From the NCBI RefSeq assembly GCF_048771995.1, contig NC_133024.1, positions 25,622,001-25,686,000 of the forward strand: a stretch of DNA of 64,000 nt. Direction: 5' to 3'. A program made the translations under genes and the position numbers. Each line of letters begins with the position of its first letter. The first letter of the stretch is position 1. Under the pieces are notes generated by a model, which saw nothing but the letters and a program-made list of their open reading frames with translations, did no database searches and was not told the DNA's origin. This DNA comes from Taeniopygia guttata. Lineage: Eukaryota > Chordata > Aves > Passeriformes > Estrildidae. Shown here in pieces: positions 24,928-37,100 of the stretch.

Positions 24928-24933
24928 TTTATT
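24928..24933 (-). terminator. FSTL1: Likely FSTL1 poly(A) signal AATAAA
   Basis: On the minus strand, AATAAA is followed within about 20-40 nt by a T/GT-rich stretch (around 24,880-24,905), as expected for a cleavage site. Using it gives a 3' UTR of about 3.1 kb, close to the 2.5-3 kb I recall for human FSTL1. A second AATAAA at 25876-25881 could give a shorter 3' UTR. Confidence 0.6.
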
Positions 24934-25100
24934 TGGCAGTAATATCCAAACCCCCCTGCTTCAAAAAAATTACAAAATCAAGTAAAATAAGTGCACTAAG
25001 GAAACCTACAGAATACTGATAAATTTCACACACATACAGGAGGGAATATAGAGGGAGGAGTGGGACTTTTTTGTTTGTTGCTTAAATTTGGGTTTTTTGG

Positions 25101-25122
25101 AAAAACAAAACAAAACAAAACA
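25101..25122. repeat. CAAAA pentanucleotide tract
   Basis: About four CAAAA units on the plus strand, in the probable FSTL1 3' UTR. Confidence 0.95.
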
Positions 25123-28073
25123 CCTTCCCTGCCCTTTGTAGTCTGTACAGCAATCGTCCCAGAGGGCAATGGCTGAAATTCAGCACTTCCTTCCCCAGCA
25201 GCCAAGTCACCTGCAGGAATTAGTGACTGACCAGCCTGCAGTAGCCTGAGCATTGCTCAGTCTGGGCTGCCCTTCCCCTCTGCGCAGGGAGCCAAGATAT
25301 TTTGGTCCCGTTTGAGAAGTGCTGCCCTTAGAATGGACCTCACTTTCCACCAGGTCCCTTTGTAGAGGCACAAGGAGGAGGAGGCTCCACAGGCAGCAGC
25401 CCTTGCCAGAGGCACTGTTGCTGCACTCCCAGCCTGCTGCCCTAGGCTACCCTGGGATCGGTTGTATGGCTTCTCGGAGAGCTCCGCTTGCCGGAGACCA
25501 CAGCCCGTCCCTCTGCCTTCAGTGCAAGAGCAAGCTCTGTAAACCTCAGCTGCCAGCACACGTCTCTGCCTGCCCCAGCAGCCACCCCCATCTGCATGGC
25601 TGCACAGCCACAGCAGGCAGGAGGGGACAGGGAACACGTCACAGTGCAGCCTACAGAAGCCCTGAAGCCATGCATTCACCTCCCCTTCCTGCACGTGCTC
25701 TGGTTTTCACAGTTGGAGATATTCCCGATTGAACAAGATGTTATCCCTGTCCAGGGAGAGCCTTTAAGGCAAGCTGTTGTGTTTTCTCTAAGGCACTTTA
25801 ACAACCCGAGCTGGAAGGAAGTGATCTGGGAGGCACTAACTACCTTTTAGAGCAGGGCTAGAATAAAGCAAAACATTTATTAACAATGTTCCTGTGACTC
25901 CAGATGCAGCACATGAAGCCCTTTCGCTCATACTGTTGGGAAGGAGCAAGCCTATGTCTAATGGGAGCTCCTATTTCACCAACTACTTCTTCCAGTGCCA
26001 CCAGAACACAAACAATGACTCTGTCCCAGTGTAGCATTGTCCACATTACTCTCAGGTCGTATGGACTCATTCTCCTTCACATATGACAGCGACTCAAATC
26101 CAGGCCCTCATGAGAAAAAAAACCCAGTCTCCTTCTGTACTTATGATGCCAAAAACTCAATGGCAGGGTGCATTATAGTTCTCACTGAGAAAGTGGCACT
26201 ATGCCAAAGTCAATGGAAGTCCTGTGGCTTCACATCAGGAAAACAGCTCAAAGACCAGACAGCCTTTAACACATCTGGCTCATGGGAAAGATCACAGGAG
26301 GGATCAAGCTTTCTTCTTTTCCTATACTTCTAGGTACAAGCTCATTCCTTCTCTCCAAGGAAAGCACTGTGCAAAAAGGGGAAGGTTGGGACTCAAGTCC
26401 TGCTGATCTTCACTCAAACCAGACATGCTTTTGCAGATGCAAGTGGAATTTTGCTTGAGTAAGCAATAGGGACTGCAAGATACACAGCAACAACTGCTGA
26501 AATTGCTCACAAACAGAAAGATGGAAGTCACAGGCAGTGGATCAGGGCACATGCAACTGCTTGGGAAGCACAGCACAGGCATGAAGGGAACCTGGATGTT
26601 CAGGTGTGCATGAAGTACATTTGACAACTGCATAAAAAAATCAGCTCGGCTTCAAGTTACAGAGGTGACTATCAACAAAAGAGTATTTCATTTGCATCTA
26701 GGACTAATGCTCTGAGAAACGTGTGGGATGAAACTGACCCATGAAAGAATGTGAGAGTGGTCAAAGGTGGCCTGATTAATAACACTGAGAAATGCATCAG
26801 TAATGAGGCTTCCAGCCCTGACTCCAAACTCATATGTGGAATCAAAGAATAATGCTGCTGCCTCACCCCAGAGGAAGATGAAAAACCCAAGATGATGCCA
26901 ACAGCAAAACTAAACAGTTTTCTACATAGTTAAGCTTTTTAAGATACTGTACTAATGGTCCCTCTGTCTGTAGACTGCTTTGAGAAATTTAGAGGCATGA
27001 GCACGGACTTTGAGCACACGGTCAATGCTAGCTAAGAGAGCGAGAGCTAGAGAGCTGCAGTGGCAATCTGTGTCTGGTGATACTAATTACATCCAGCCCT
27101 GTCTCTTCTTCCCACGAGGGACACTGCTATCCCCCAGCTGGGAAATACCCTGTAGTGCAAGGCTCACAATTCGCCTGTGGTGTTTGTGGCGGCTGAGCGC
27201 AGTGCGATACAAACTGTGCATGGGCATTACAGCACTGTCAACAACAAAAACCCACACACTGGGTTTTCTTGAAAGATCTAGAGCTACAAAACATACAAAA
27301 GCTGAATCACTACCATAGGAAATAAAATAATAAAAAACCCGAAACAAAAAAAAAAAAGGGGAGTCAGCATGTGAATGTGATAAGAAAAAAATACGATAGC
27401 ACCTCTAAGGAGGGGGCAGGGAGAGTAAGAGTGAGATGAGGTCAAAAGGAACCATGTTGTGTTAGAGCCCACAGTGTACTGGAGGAGCTGCTGGGGACAG
27501 TCTGGTGGAAAGCAAGGAGGAATGTGCTGGACTCATGCCAGCAGCATGGCACCACGACTCCCAGGAGTCACACGAGGCTGACCAGCTTTGAGGAGCTCAA
27601 AGCAAAGGGTAAGGTTCTTGGATAGTGATGCCCTGCAGCACACGTGTTCAGCCACAAAACTGCCAGGCCTGTATTTCTGCAGCCAAGGATGGTGCTGACA
27701 ATTGTATTGACTTAAGACCCCCGTTTCTATCCAGCATTGACCTCCATCCTTTCCCCAGATCTAGAGGAACAAGTAATCCCTGTTAGCTCTTCGAGGGAGC
27801 AGCTATGTGCTCTGGGGAAGGGCCCCAGAGGCTGCTGTAAGTCCCTCCCAGCCTTCCAAGGTCCCAGCAATGAAGCTCCCTGAACAGGTGGGCTCTGCTC
27901 CCCTTTCCTGGCCCCATTCTTTGTGTATTACAAAACAAATAACCCATCGCTATACATGTAAATATCTGTGACTGGGCAACTGTAGCAGACACTTGTGCAT
28001 ACTGAGATCAGCACTGGAGGACAGGGTGGCAGGCTGGGCCCATCCTCCTGGGCTCCTCCGCTGTGGAGGCCCC

Positions 28074-28118
28074 TTACATCTCCTTGGTGTTCATTCTCTT
28101 GGTCTTCTCAGCCGTCTC
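28074..28118 (-). CDS. FSTL1: FSTL1 last coding exon with stop
   Basis: The acceptor is TCTCTCTAG|GAGACGG. The peptide is [14 protein letters not shown] and the TAA stop is at 28076-28074. It matches the human end ([14 protein letters not shown], from memory). The exon continues into the 3' UTR. Confidence 0.95.
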   Translation of the reverse strand, partial: ETAEKTKRMNTKEM

Positions 28119-31100
28119 CTAGAGAGAGAGAGCACAGAAGTGAAGCTGTAGGCTGACACAGGAATTGGCAGCACTCTGAAGTATTTGGTCCACCATTGGC
28201 AGTGCCAACACTGGTTTGTATCTGAAAGCCCCACACCTGTATTTGTCCCCACAGGCAAGAAATTTACTCTGCTCCTCCTTCTACCTCTTACCCCCTTCTA
28301 CTTCTTCTAGAAGTCTCCAAGTGACAGAAACAGAAGGAACTCATGTGGCAAAGGGAGGTTTAGTGCAAGCAGACCTTCCCAGCTTCATGCTAACCTGATG
28401 CTTCTGCAGTTCCTGAACGTATCTGGCCATCTCCTCCTCAGTCATATCTTGATCAGGTCGGTGTCTCTGAGCAGGCACCTTCTCATTCCTCCCTGGAAGG
28501 AGAAATGGAGTTGAGTGTTTCACAAATAGGGGATGCAAATTTCAGCTGCTGAACCATGAAGAACAAAGGGAGGCAGGTCAGCCACAGCATCTCTCAAGCT
28601 TAGGTAGCCTTTGCTGGAAGATGGTATGGGTTGGTTTCTTAGAAAGAGAACAGGCCTTGTGGCTGCCTGGGACTTCACAACTTGGGTGTGCAGTCTGTCC
28701 CTGTCTCTCCCTCCCATGTGACTAATAATAAAGCCACTTACAAGAGGCTGTATATTATTGAAAATAAACACCTATAATTAGTTCAAACACCTTGGCCTCT
28801 TTCAGGGGAATAAACGGAAGCTCAGCGCTACCCAAGTACAATAACTGATACCTAAGGAAGAGGTAGTTTTGCTCTATGAAGATGTAAAAACTGATGTGTT
28901 TGATCTGATTCTTCAGTTTCATTATTCCTCTAACAATAGCCTCTAACCCCTCTGCTGCTCTGACATGAGCAGAAAGTCAAGGAATTGTTATCCCATTGCA
29001 TCCTTCTGTCATGGATGCAGGCAACAAAGTAGGCAGCAAGAACAGGTGTTGCATAGCAACTTTGAAGGTTGTTTCTGGGGAGGCAGCAAAAAGAGCCTCT
29101 CATTCTGTTGCTTAATCTATGACACCTACACACAGCTCCTCTGGCAGCTTTATTAATACTACAGTTGTCTTTTCTCAGGTGAGTTCCTGCTGCTACAACT
29201 AAGTCTGAGCTGAGGTGATCCTGAAGCCTCTGCTGCTGCAGATCAGATAAACACGAAAAGCTCTGTACACGCTGCTGCCGTTTCCCTCTCTCCTGCTCTG
29301 CCCAAGCTACTGACTATAGATCTGAACCAGGGTGCTCCTGGCAGGTCCCACACAGCTCTGAAACAAAGCTCCTGCAAGGGCCTGGTTCCTAGAGAAGAAG
29401 GATATAAAAATGCAGCAAAGGCTGAGTTTCTAGGGAAGAAGGCCAGAAAAATGCAGCATCATGCTGGGAGGATGGATATGGCTCCTTGGGAAGGACCCAT
29501 ACATTTGCCAACACAGGGAAAAGGTGGCATTCCACTGGCCCTGAAATACGTGTTAGAAGGGAAAATAGAGACTTGTTGTTCACAACTGCACCATGATCTC
29601 TCACAATTGTAACGTGGCTGTGCAAGTTTAAGGGCCTTCCAAAGGAGGAACAAACAACCCTGCCTTACTATGGCACCACCTCCCTGCATCTCCATTATTC
29701 TACAGTTTTTGTGGTGAGAAGCTAAAGCATTTTCTTGGCATTGGATGAAGGTTCCTATATCCCCTCTTGATCGAGACAGGATCCTAGATCCTGTTTTACA
29801 AATTCCATAAACACAGATACAGTGACAATATGGACACATATACAGGAAAGCCGACTTGCTTATGCCTACATGTATGATAGCAGCCAGTGACCTATTTGGT
29901 CTGCACAAGCTGGATGCAGAGTAGCTCTAGTTTGGAAGATTTAGTGCTGAATTTTCACTACACCAAATCCAAACTACAAACCCCAGCAGCATTGCCCCAA
30001 GCTCAGTTACATACTTTCTGACCTCTGGAGCAGTATTAGCTTGGGTTTGACTAACATGGAACAAGTGAGGGTTATGCAGAAACCACCCATGGAGAAGCTG
30101 AGGAAAAGCTGGAGAGAAAAGAATTCTGGATAGCTGGTGCCTTTGGAAAGACAGAGAGTGAGAATTCCTTTTGTCCAAGCCCAAGCACAGTAATTTTCTG
30201 GAGAGCATACAGACCCTCGCACGTCATTGCGGTGCACACCCAGTTCCCACAGGCACAGACGCAGCGGTTGCACTCCACCTGGGTCTCTGCTCCATCCTCG
30301 TAGGTCTCATCTTCCAGGGCACACTCTGAAGAGGCACAAAACAAGGGCAGTGCTTATGAGAGAGTGAGCAGGCTAAAGACAACAGCATTTGAAGATGCCT
30401 TGAGAGAGAAGATGAGGTTGAAGGGGAAAATCTTCCTTCCCCCAACCACCAGAATTTTCCTCATGACTAAAATATTCATGCTGAATTTGGTGAGTGAAAT
30501 CAGCCAAAATATAATTTGGGAAAGCCAAACCCTTTTTTTTCCCCAGAACACATTTCAATTTTTCATTTCCAAATGAAATCTCAGTGTTGGATTTCTTTGA
30601 ATTTCCTTATCTCTTACACAAAGAAAAGAACCCCTGAAATGAAAGCTTGGGTTATCCTTATCCCCAGGTGGGGATAAGTTGGGGAAATGATCTGGAAGGA
30701 TAGTGAACTTTGAGATGGTCATCAGGGAGGCTTTCTGTGTGAAAGGCAGAGCATAGCAGGACTTTGGCCTGGTCTGATTTTCCTAAGTTATCCAGCCATG
30801 AACTCCTCACATGATTGACCTCTGCACTGTTAAATACATGTCTTGACCTTACAAGCATACCATAACCATTAAACCTACGTCCTTGCTTCTAAAATACAAA
30901 CCTTTCTTATCACAAGAGCTGCAGGAGATCTGGGACAGTAAAAGCAGTACTTTCAACAATGCAGGGACAAAGGCTGCTGTTTGATGAGAGGCAGGCATAA
31001 ATTAAAATTATCTCTGGCCGTGGAGTTACAGCACATATGGCCTGAAGCTGATCTCTTTTCTTTCCTCCCTTCCCAGGACCCCTCTTGTTCCCCTAGATAA

Positions 31101-34100
31101 GTGAGAAGTTCCTACTTTTCTCTGGTGGGTTAAAGGATGGGCTGAGGCACTTGAGAAATTCATTGAAGCTGAGCTTCCAGTCAGCATTTTCATCTGACAG
31201 CTCGATGAGGGCATCTACGCAGAGTCCCCTGAAAGGAAACACAGAGGCTTGTTCTGCACAGGGCTGTGCTAGGCCAGCCCCTGCTCCATTGTCTTCAGAG
31301 TGCAGGTGAGTAAAAACAGTAATAACTAGGAGACTCCAAGATGTCTGGCAAAAGTGGCTTCTCTCAGAAAATCTCACAGGATACAGAGAAAAGAAAAACA
31401 GTCACAAAATACTCTCTGTCTGGCAATGGGCTGGGCAGAGGGGGGATATTCAGAACAGCAGGAATGGGACATCTACATTTGTTGACATCTACATGCTGTC
31501 ACACAGCAGCCTACAATAAGCACAGAATAACCACAAGCAGCCTTTTTTCATACAGTGGCAGACAAAGAAAGAGGGAAACCTCTCAACCTATAAGGCTGTG
31601 TATGAACGGTGTTTTCCCACCATCCTCCTTGCACTGGATCTAGATATTAGGCAAAAGGTGAGGGGAGTCCCTAGGAAAGCTAATTTATTAGGAAATAGAA
31701 AGAAGATGACTAATTTTCTGTTACCCAACTCCCTTCTGGCTGCACAAGTGCTAGATTTAAGGCAAAAGGATTGGAATACGTGCCCAACATGAAGGGTAGA
31801 GATAGGACTGCTCCTCTTGTGGCGTTCACACCTATTTAAGTTGGAAGCCACTTCATACACAGTTAACTCTGTCAGTGCAAGCCCTAACTGATATTTAGCA
31901 CAAGTGAATTTCCATGTTCCATTCTGCCACATCTGCCCTCCCTCTGGCATCCTGTCCACTGCCCACCTGAGCAACTTGTTGGTCTCCTGGTCCATGTAGG
32001 TGGTGATGTTGATGGCAGTCTCATTCTGCTCCACAAACTTCAGGAATTCCGTGGAGTCCAAGCGAGAATCACCATCATCAAAGCTCTGTAGGGGAAGATA
32101 GGAATATGTGAGAGGGTCTCATTTATCAGTTCAAAGTACCCCTTCCTTCTTCCTCCTCCATACATATATAGCATTTTGAAGCTTTAGTTCCATTATCCCT
32201 TTTTTCACAAAGAAAGAGGCTCAGAGAAAAGCAGCAACATATCCACATTAGCCTCAGAATGAGAGAGATATGATCTTAGCCTTGTTCTCACAGATAAGCT
32301 ACGCTGCCTCTCATTCACCTCCTGTTGCTTGATTTATGGCTCTAGCCCTATTTCTTCTCATTGTTTCAGCCAGCTCCTAGCTTTCTTATATACCTCCTGC
32401 CTTAAAGCAGACCAGCTGCATTCAAGGAGGTGTCAGCTTTCCAATACGTGTAAATCCAGAGCTGTGCCTGGACTCTGACAGTGACAAAAGGGAAAAATCA
32501 CAGGAAGAAATTTTCTGCTGATACCAGGGAAAAAATTTAATGCAACAGCACAACACCTCGCCATCAAGTTCTTAAGGTCCTGACAAAACTCCTGGCACTG
32601 AAGAGCAGTGTTTTTAGCCCCAAAATCCTGGCTATACTCCCAAAGAAGTAATTGCATTTTGCTTTCCTGTTTGAAGATGTGACACCGCAGTGCTGGGCAC
32701 TCAGCAGGAACTGCTGTACCCCCTCAGAGACAGCTGCATTGCTATGAGTGGAAAATTAATCCTGCACACAGACTGCTGCCACCTAATTTTTTGCTGTGTG
32801 ATTGGGGCAGGTCGCTGTAGCTCCTTGTGCAGTGCTCTCAGGAATGCTGGAATAGACACTGCCTGTTGTTACCTCTAAGTGTTTCAGGAGAAACATCTAG
32901 GGCTATGGAAATTATTCTGCGTAACTGCTCCACATGTCAACATCCACTAGACTTTGAAGTCTCTTGTCCTGCTTTTTATTGTGAAAATGACTGCATTTCT
33001 CTTAATGACCCAGACTGTGAGTTTTCTTGCCTTTCAAAGTTATGGTCTACATTAAGGCATTCCCACAGAGATTCTCCAAATGGAGCAACTTCCCACTACT
33101 GGTCTTGCTCCTCTTGAAATAATGTCCTTCAAGGTCATGACCTGCCCGATGAACAAAGCACATCCCAGTGAGCCCCACAAGTCAGGCTTCCAGAAGGGAA
33201 ATAGCTTAATGCCACTTCTACTAATCTCCCCACCAAGGAGAAAGGGGAAAAGCTTAATTTCAACTGTGCCTCCAGTGTTTCCTACATGTAGGACAGGAAT
33301 CAGGCCATTTACAGGAATGCAGGACATGAAGAGCCCCACAGCTTACCATGACAAAATTCCTCCAGTGACAGCAGACACTTGTTGCTGACACAAATTTCTG
33401 TGTGTTTGAAGCCATTTAGTTTGTTTTGCCTTGATTTGCCCCAAGTTTTTCCAAACTCTGAATTCTGCTTTAAAAATATTTCAAAGCTTTAAGAATAAGG
33501 TAGTTGAAAAGGTGGATTATCATCTGATAAAGAATCACAGAATCATTAAGGTTGGAAAAGACCTCCAAGATCTTCGAGTCCAACCTCTGATGGAATACCA
33601 CCTTATCAACTAAATCAGAGCAGCAAGTGCCACATCCAGTTGTTTCTTGAACCCTTCCAGGGATGGTGATTCCCCTACCTCCCTTGGCAGCCACTCTTTC
33701 CGCAGCCTGTAGTTCTGCCTGGGATTGTTGTGACCCAAATTCAGGACCCAACACTTGCCCTTATTGAACATCATACTGTTGACCTTGGCCATGGAAATTC
33801 CCCCTTTGGTACAAACAGAGGTATTTCTTTGCCATAAGAACTCTCACCCAGTGGCTGGGATCAGTGCTCCAGAAAAAGTGGGACAGTAAAGAGAACACGA
33901 GGCTGCTGAGCTGCAGCCTCAGGATATTGCCAGCATGCTGACAGGCGTGGGGACAGTGGGTGTGAACGGCTTGTGTGGTGACAGTGGAACAAGCCTGTGG
34001 CTGGCTCATGCGTTTCAGCAAAGCCCATGACCTGGGGAGACCCTGCAAAAGTGGCTGGAAACAGCACATTTGCAGGGAGAGTGACTAAAACAGGACACTT

Positions 34101-37100
34101 CCACTTTTGAGTACTGGCAGGCACTGCCAGGAGTGCCCAGGGCAGTGGATTGCCACTGACAGAGCAGCATTAAAGGCTGCAAATGTGAGGATGGCTGTGG
34201 AGTGAGGGGACCAGCTCCTCCATCTCACCAGGGGGTGCCATTGCCATGGCAAATTTGCTTGCAGTGCTAACTCCTGTCAGGCACCATTAATCTCTTGCTG
34301 TCAACAGCTCATGATTTAAACGCTCTCCCCTCTTCCCCACCTGCTCCTCCAGCTCCATCCTGAATGCTTTGAAGTCTCTGTCAGGAGCCCAGCATGAGGG
34401 GGAGGGATACAGCAGTGCATGTAGCAGGAGCAGGGGAGAAGCTTGGGATCTGCTGGTTACAGAAGGGGGTGCAGATGGGCTGAGGGACAGACTGAGAGGG
34501 AGGAGGGAGGAACAGGATTATTGCAAGGCCCAAGACTCAAGTGTCTCCTTTCACTCTGCAGAATACTAGAGAACTGCCAGCTCTCAGACACAACTGGGAC
34601 ATACTCCTTGAAGCTCCCAAGTGTCCCTTATACCCATCTCAGCATGGCCTTGGGACTATCTAGACCAAAGGATCAGTAGCCCCTGCCACAGCTTCCTGCA
34701 TTTCCAGCACTTTCATCTCTTTTTCTCTGGCTTTTTACCCCTGAGATTAGTTCCCTACTCTGCTACAGGCACATGTGGCTTGCCCTCCTCCTTTTCCCCA
34801 AGGCAGGTCAGACACCAGGAGTCAGAGATGCTCCACATCTGGCTGTCACAAGCTGTGCCAGTGTCTCAGTCAGTGGCTGCTGGAAGCAGCCCATAACACA
34901 TCAGGCTGTAGGACTTATCAGATCTCTCTGGTCCCCAGCTCAAAGGCACATCACACACACTGGAGCTGTTCAGCTGGGGGCATAGCAGCTGTTATACAGT
35001 GACAAAGCAAGAAATGTTGTCTGGGCTTTGAGGCAGGTGCTGCTCTACTTGCCTTGAAATATTTGTCCAGGACTTCGCTGTAGTTACTGCCCTTGGAGAA
35101 CCACCCATCTGGGATAATCTCAGCTTCCAGCCACTGGATGACCCGGCGACGAAGCTCGTCCCTGTCTGACTGGTAGCAGACAACTGTAATGGGAGACAAT
35201 GCAGTAGAAGGAAAAACAAGAGTGAGAGAAATCAAGCTGGCAGGGAGATCACAGAGAGAAGCCTGGAAATAAAAGCCAGCCAGCCCGCCCTGATGGCAGC
35301 TTGCAGCCCCTAAGCCCAGTCCTTGGAGTTACATCACTGCCAGATCCAAGCAGATATGTCATGTGCTGAGTAGTGGATGGGCTGTTGGTGACACCATGTG
35401 GCATGGCCGGAAAACAACACTCCTGCCAAAGCTCTTCCTTCCCATTCCTGAGGCTTGTGGAAGAACAACCAGGAGCTGACTCATCTTGGTGTGAAGAATC
35501 CCAGACTGAGGGAGGAAGGTAACTGACAATGTCCCCAGGCTTCCCGACACTGTGTGGAATTGTCATTCAGCTGTCAACCCTAAAATACCAAAACCTCTGT
35601 CCTCTGCAAGGGGGAAGACTAGGCTGAGCAATCCTTTCTACCACTCTGTCTCCAAGACTTGAATTTTAGGGCCTACTATCTCAGGAAATATTGTTTCTTC
35701 AAAGCCCTGATTTGTCCACTCTGACTGGAAATGAGAGGGGGACAGGTTAGGCTTGTTCACTCAAAGTGCTTGCCAGTGTCACAGATTTCTTCAGGGCTGT
35801 TATCACTTTGTGTGCTAGTACAAATTGTGCATTTAGAAACAAAACTGAAAGCCTAGCTGGAAATTGTCACACCTGCCCAGTGGTCATCAAAGCCAGAAAA
35901 GGAATCAGTGTTCATTCATGTCACTTTACACGCACTAAGGATCTTCTGAATCCAGTGACTACTATCACAACCACGTGGAGAGATGAAAAAAATTCAGCTC
36001 TGTAGGGATTCTGCATGTTTAATTTTGTATTTCTTTAAAACTCCTTTAGGGTGGTGGCCATGCTCTGGCATGGTCCTTCCTCTTTAGTCTGTATGAGGCT
36101 TTGCTCTCATCCGTCCCAGGAAGTTAAAGTTGATGATTATACAGCTTCAGTACTTTGAGATCATGAATAGGAAAACGCTCTCCTGATGACAAGCCATGGC
36201 CCTAAAACCCAGTGTTAAGTACACAAGGCAATACAAAAGAGGAGAAACCAAGTACAGGGAATTGAAGAGACTTATAATTTAGGTGATCATAGAATCATTT
36301 AGGTTAGAAGAGACTCTTAAGATCATCTTGTTGGCTGATGGTAGAGGCAGTTCTGCTGTAACTCCTGACTCTGCCTCTGCACCCCTTGGTTCATCACTCC
36401 TAAAGCAAAGTTTCCTTTTAAAAGAGTGCTCCATCCCTCTGTCTGGGTGATAAGCACAGTTTGGGTCCCTGGGGGCAAATTGGGTTTCATTGCATCGTGT
36501 CTATGCTGAGTCCCTGAGACATCCCAGCACAGGGAAAAGCCCAGGAGATGTATGAGTTCTGAAAGGTTACCCAAGAGTAACAAGCTGGGCAATCACATTT
36601 TAGCTGATTTATCAACTCAGACTTCTACAGCCCATGCAGGATATGACTTTTACACAGACCTCTGCACTCCCCCAGCACACCCTCTGCCCATCTCCCAGAG
36701 CATGCAAATTCATACAGAGACCTCAGCCAAACAGGAGACAGCTTCTTACCTGGACTTGCAGCTGGATTCTCAGACTTCTTCTCTGTTAATGGAAAGACAG
36801 AAAAGGACATTTCTGATGCAGTGTGAAGCAATACAAATCTCTTCCCACCATGGGTAAAAGCAGAGGAACCTGGAAGTCTTTGTATATATGAGGGCCACAT
36901 ATATGATTAAGGGGCTAGAATCTCCTGGACTCTGAGGAGATACTGAGGAATGTTTAGTCTGAAGAACTGAAGGCTCAGGGACAATCTTATCAATGTTTAT
37001 AAAAATCTGATGGAAGGAAATGAGGAAGACTGCACCAGACTTTTATCCATGGTATTCAGTGACAGGACAAGAGACAGTGGACACACATTCAAACACATGA

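Larger units (their letters stand above)
24905..28073 (-). other. FSTL1: Probable 3' UTR of FSTL1
   Basis: This non-coding stretch lies between the FSTL1 stop codon and the likely poly(A) signal at 24,928. It contains no reading frame that I recognise, a CAAAA tract at 25,101-25,122 and an internal AATAAA at 25,876-25,881. The primate microRNA miR-198 lies in the human FSTL1 3' UTR. I cannot identify an equivalent here and none is expected in birds. Confidence 0.6.

Noticed and set aside
24905-28073. Possible equivalent of miR-198, which lies in the human FSTL1 3' UTR
   Set aside because: I could not find a convincing hairpin by eye, and that microRNA is thought to be primate-specific.
30213-30214. 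Alternative donor GTATGC four bases beyond the annotated end of the FSTL1 VWC exon
   Set aside because: Its phase would bring a stop codon almost at once in the next exon, whereas the GTCTGT donor gives the conserved protein.
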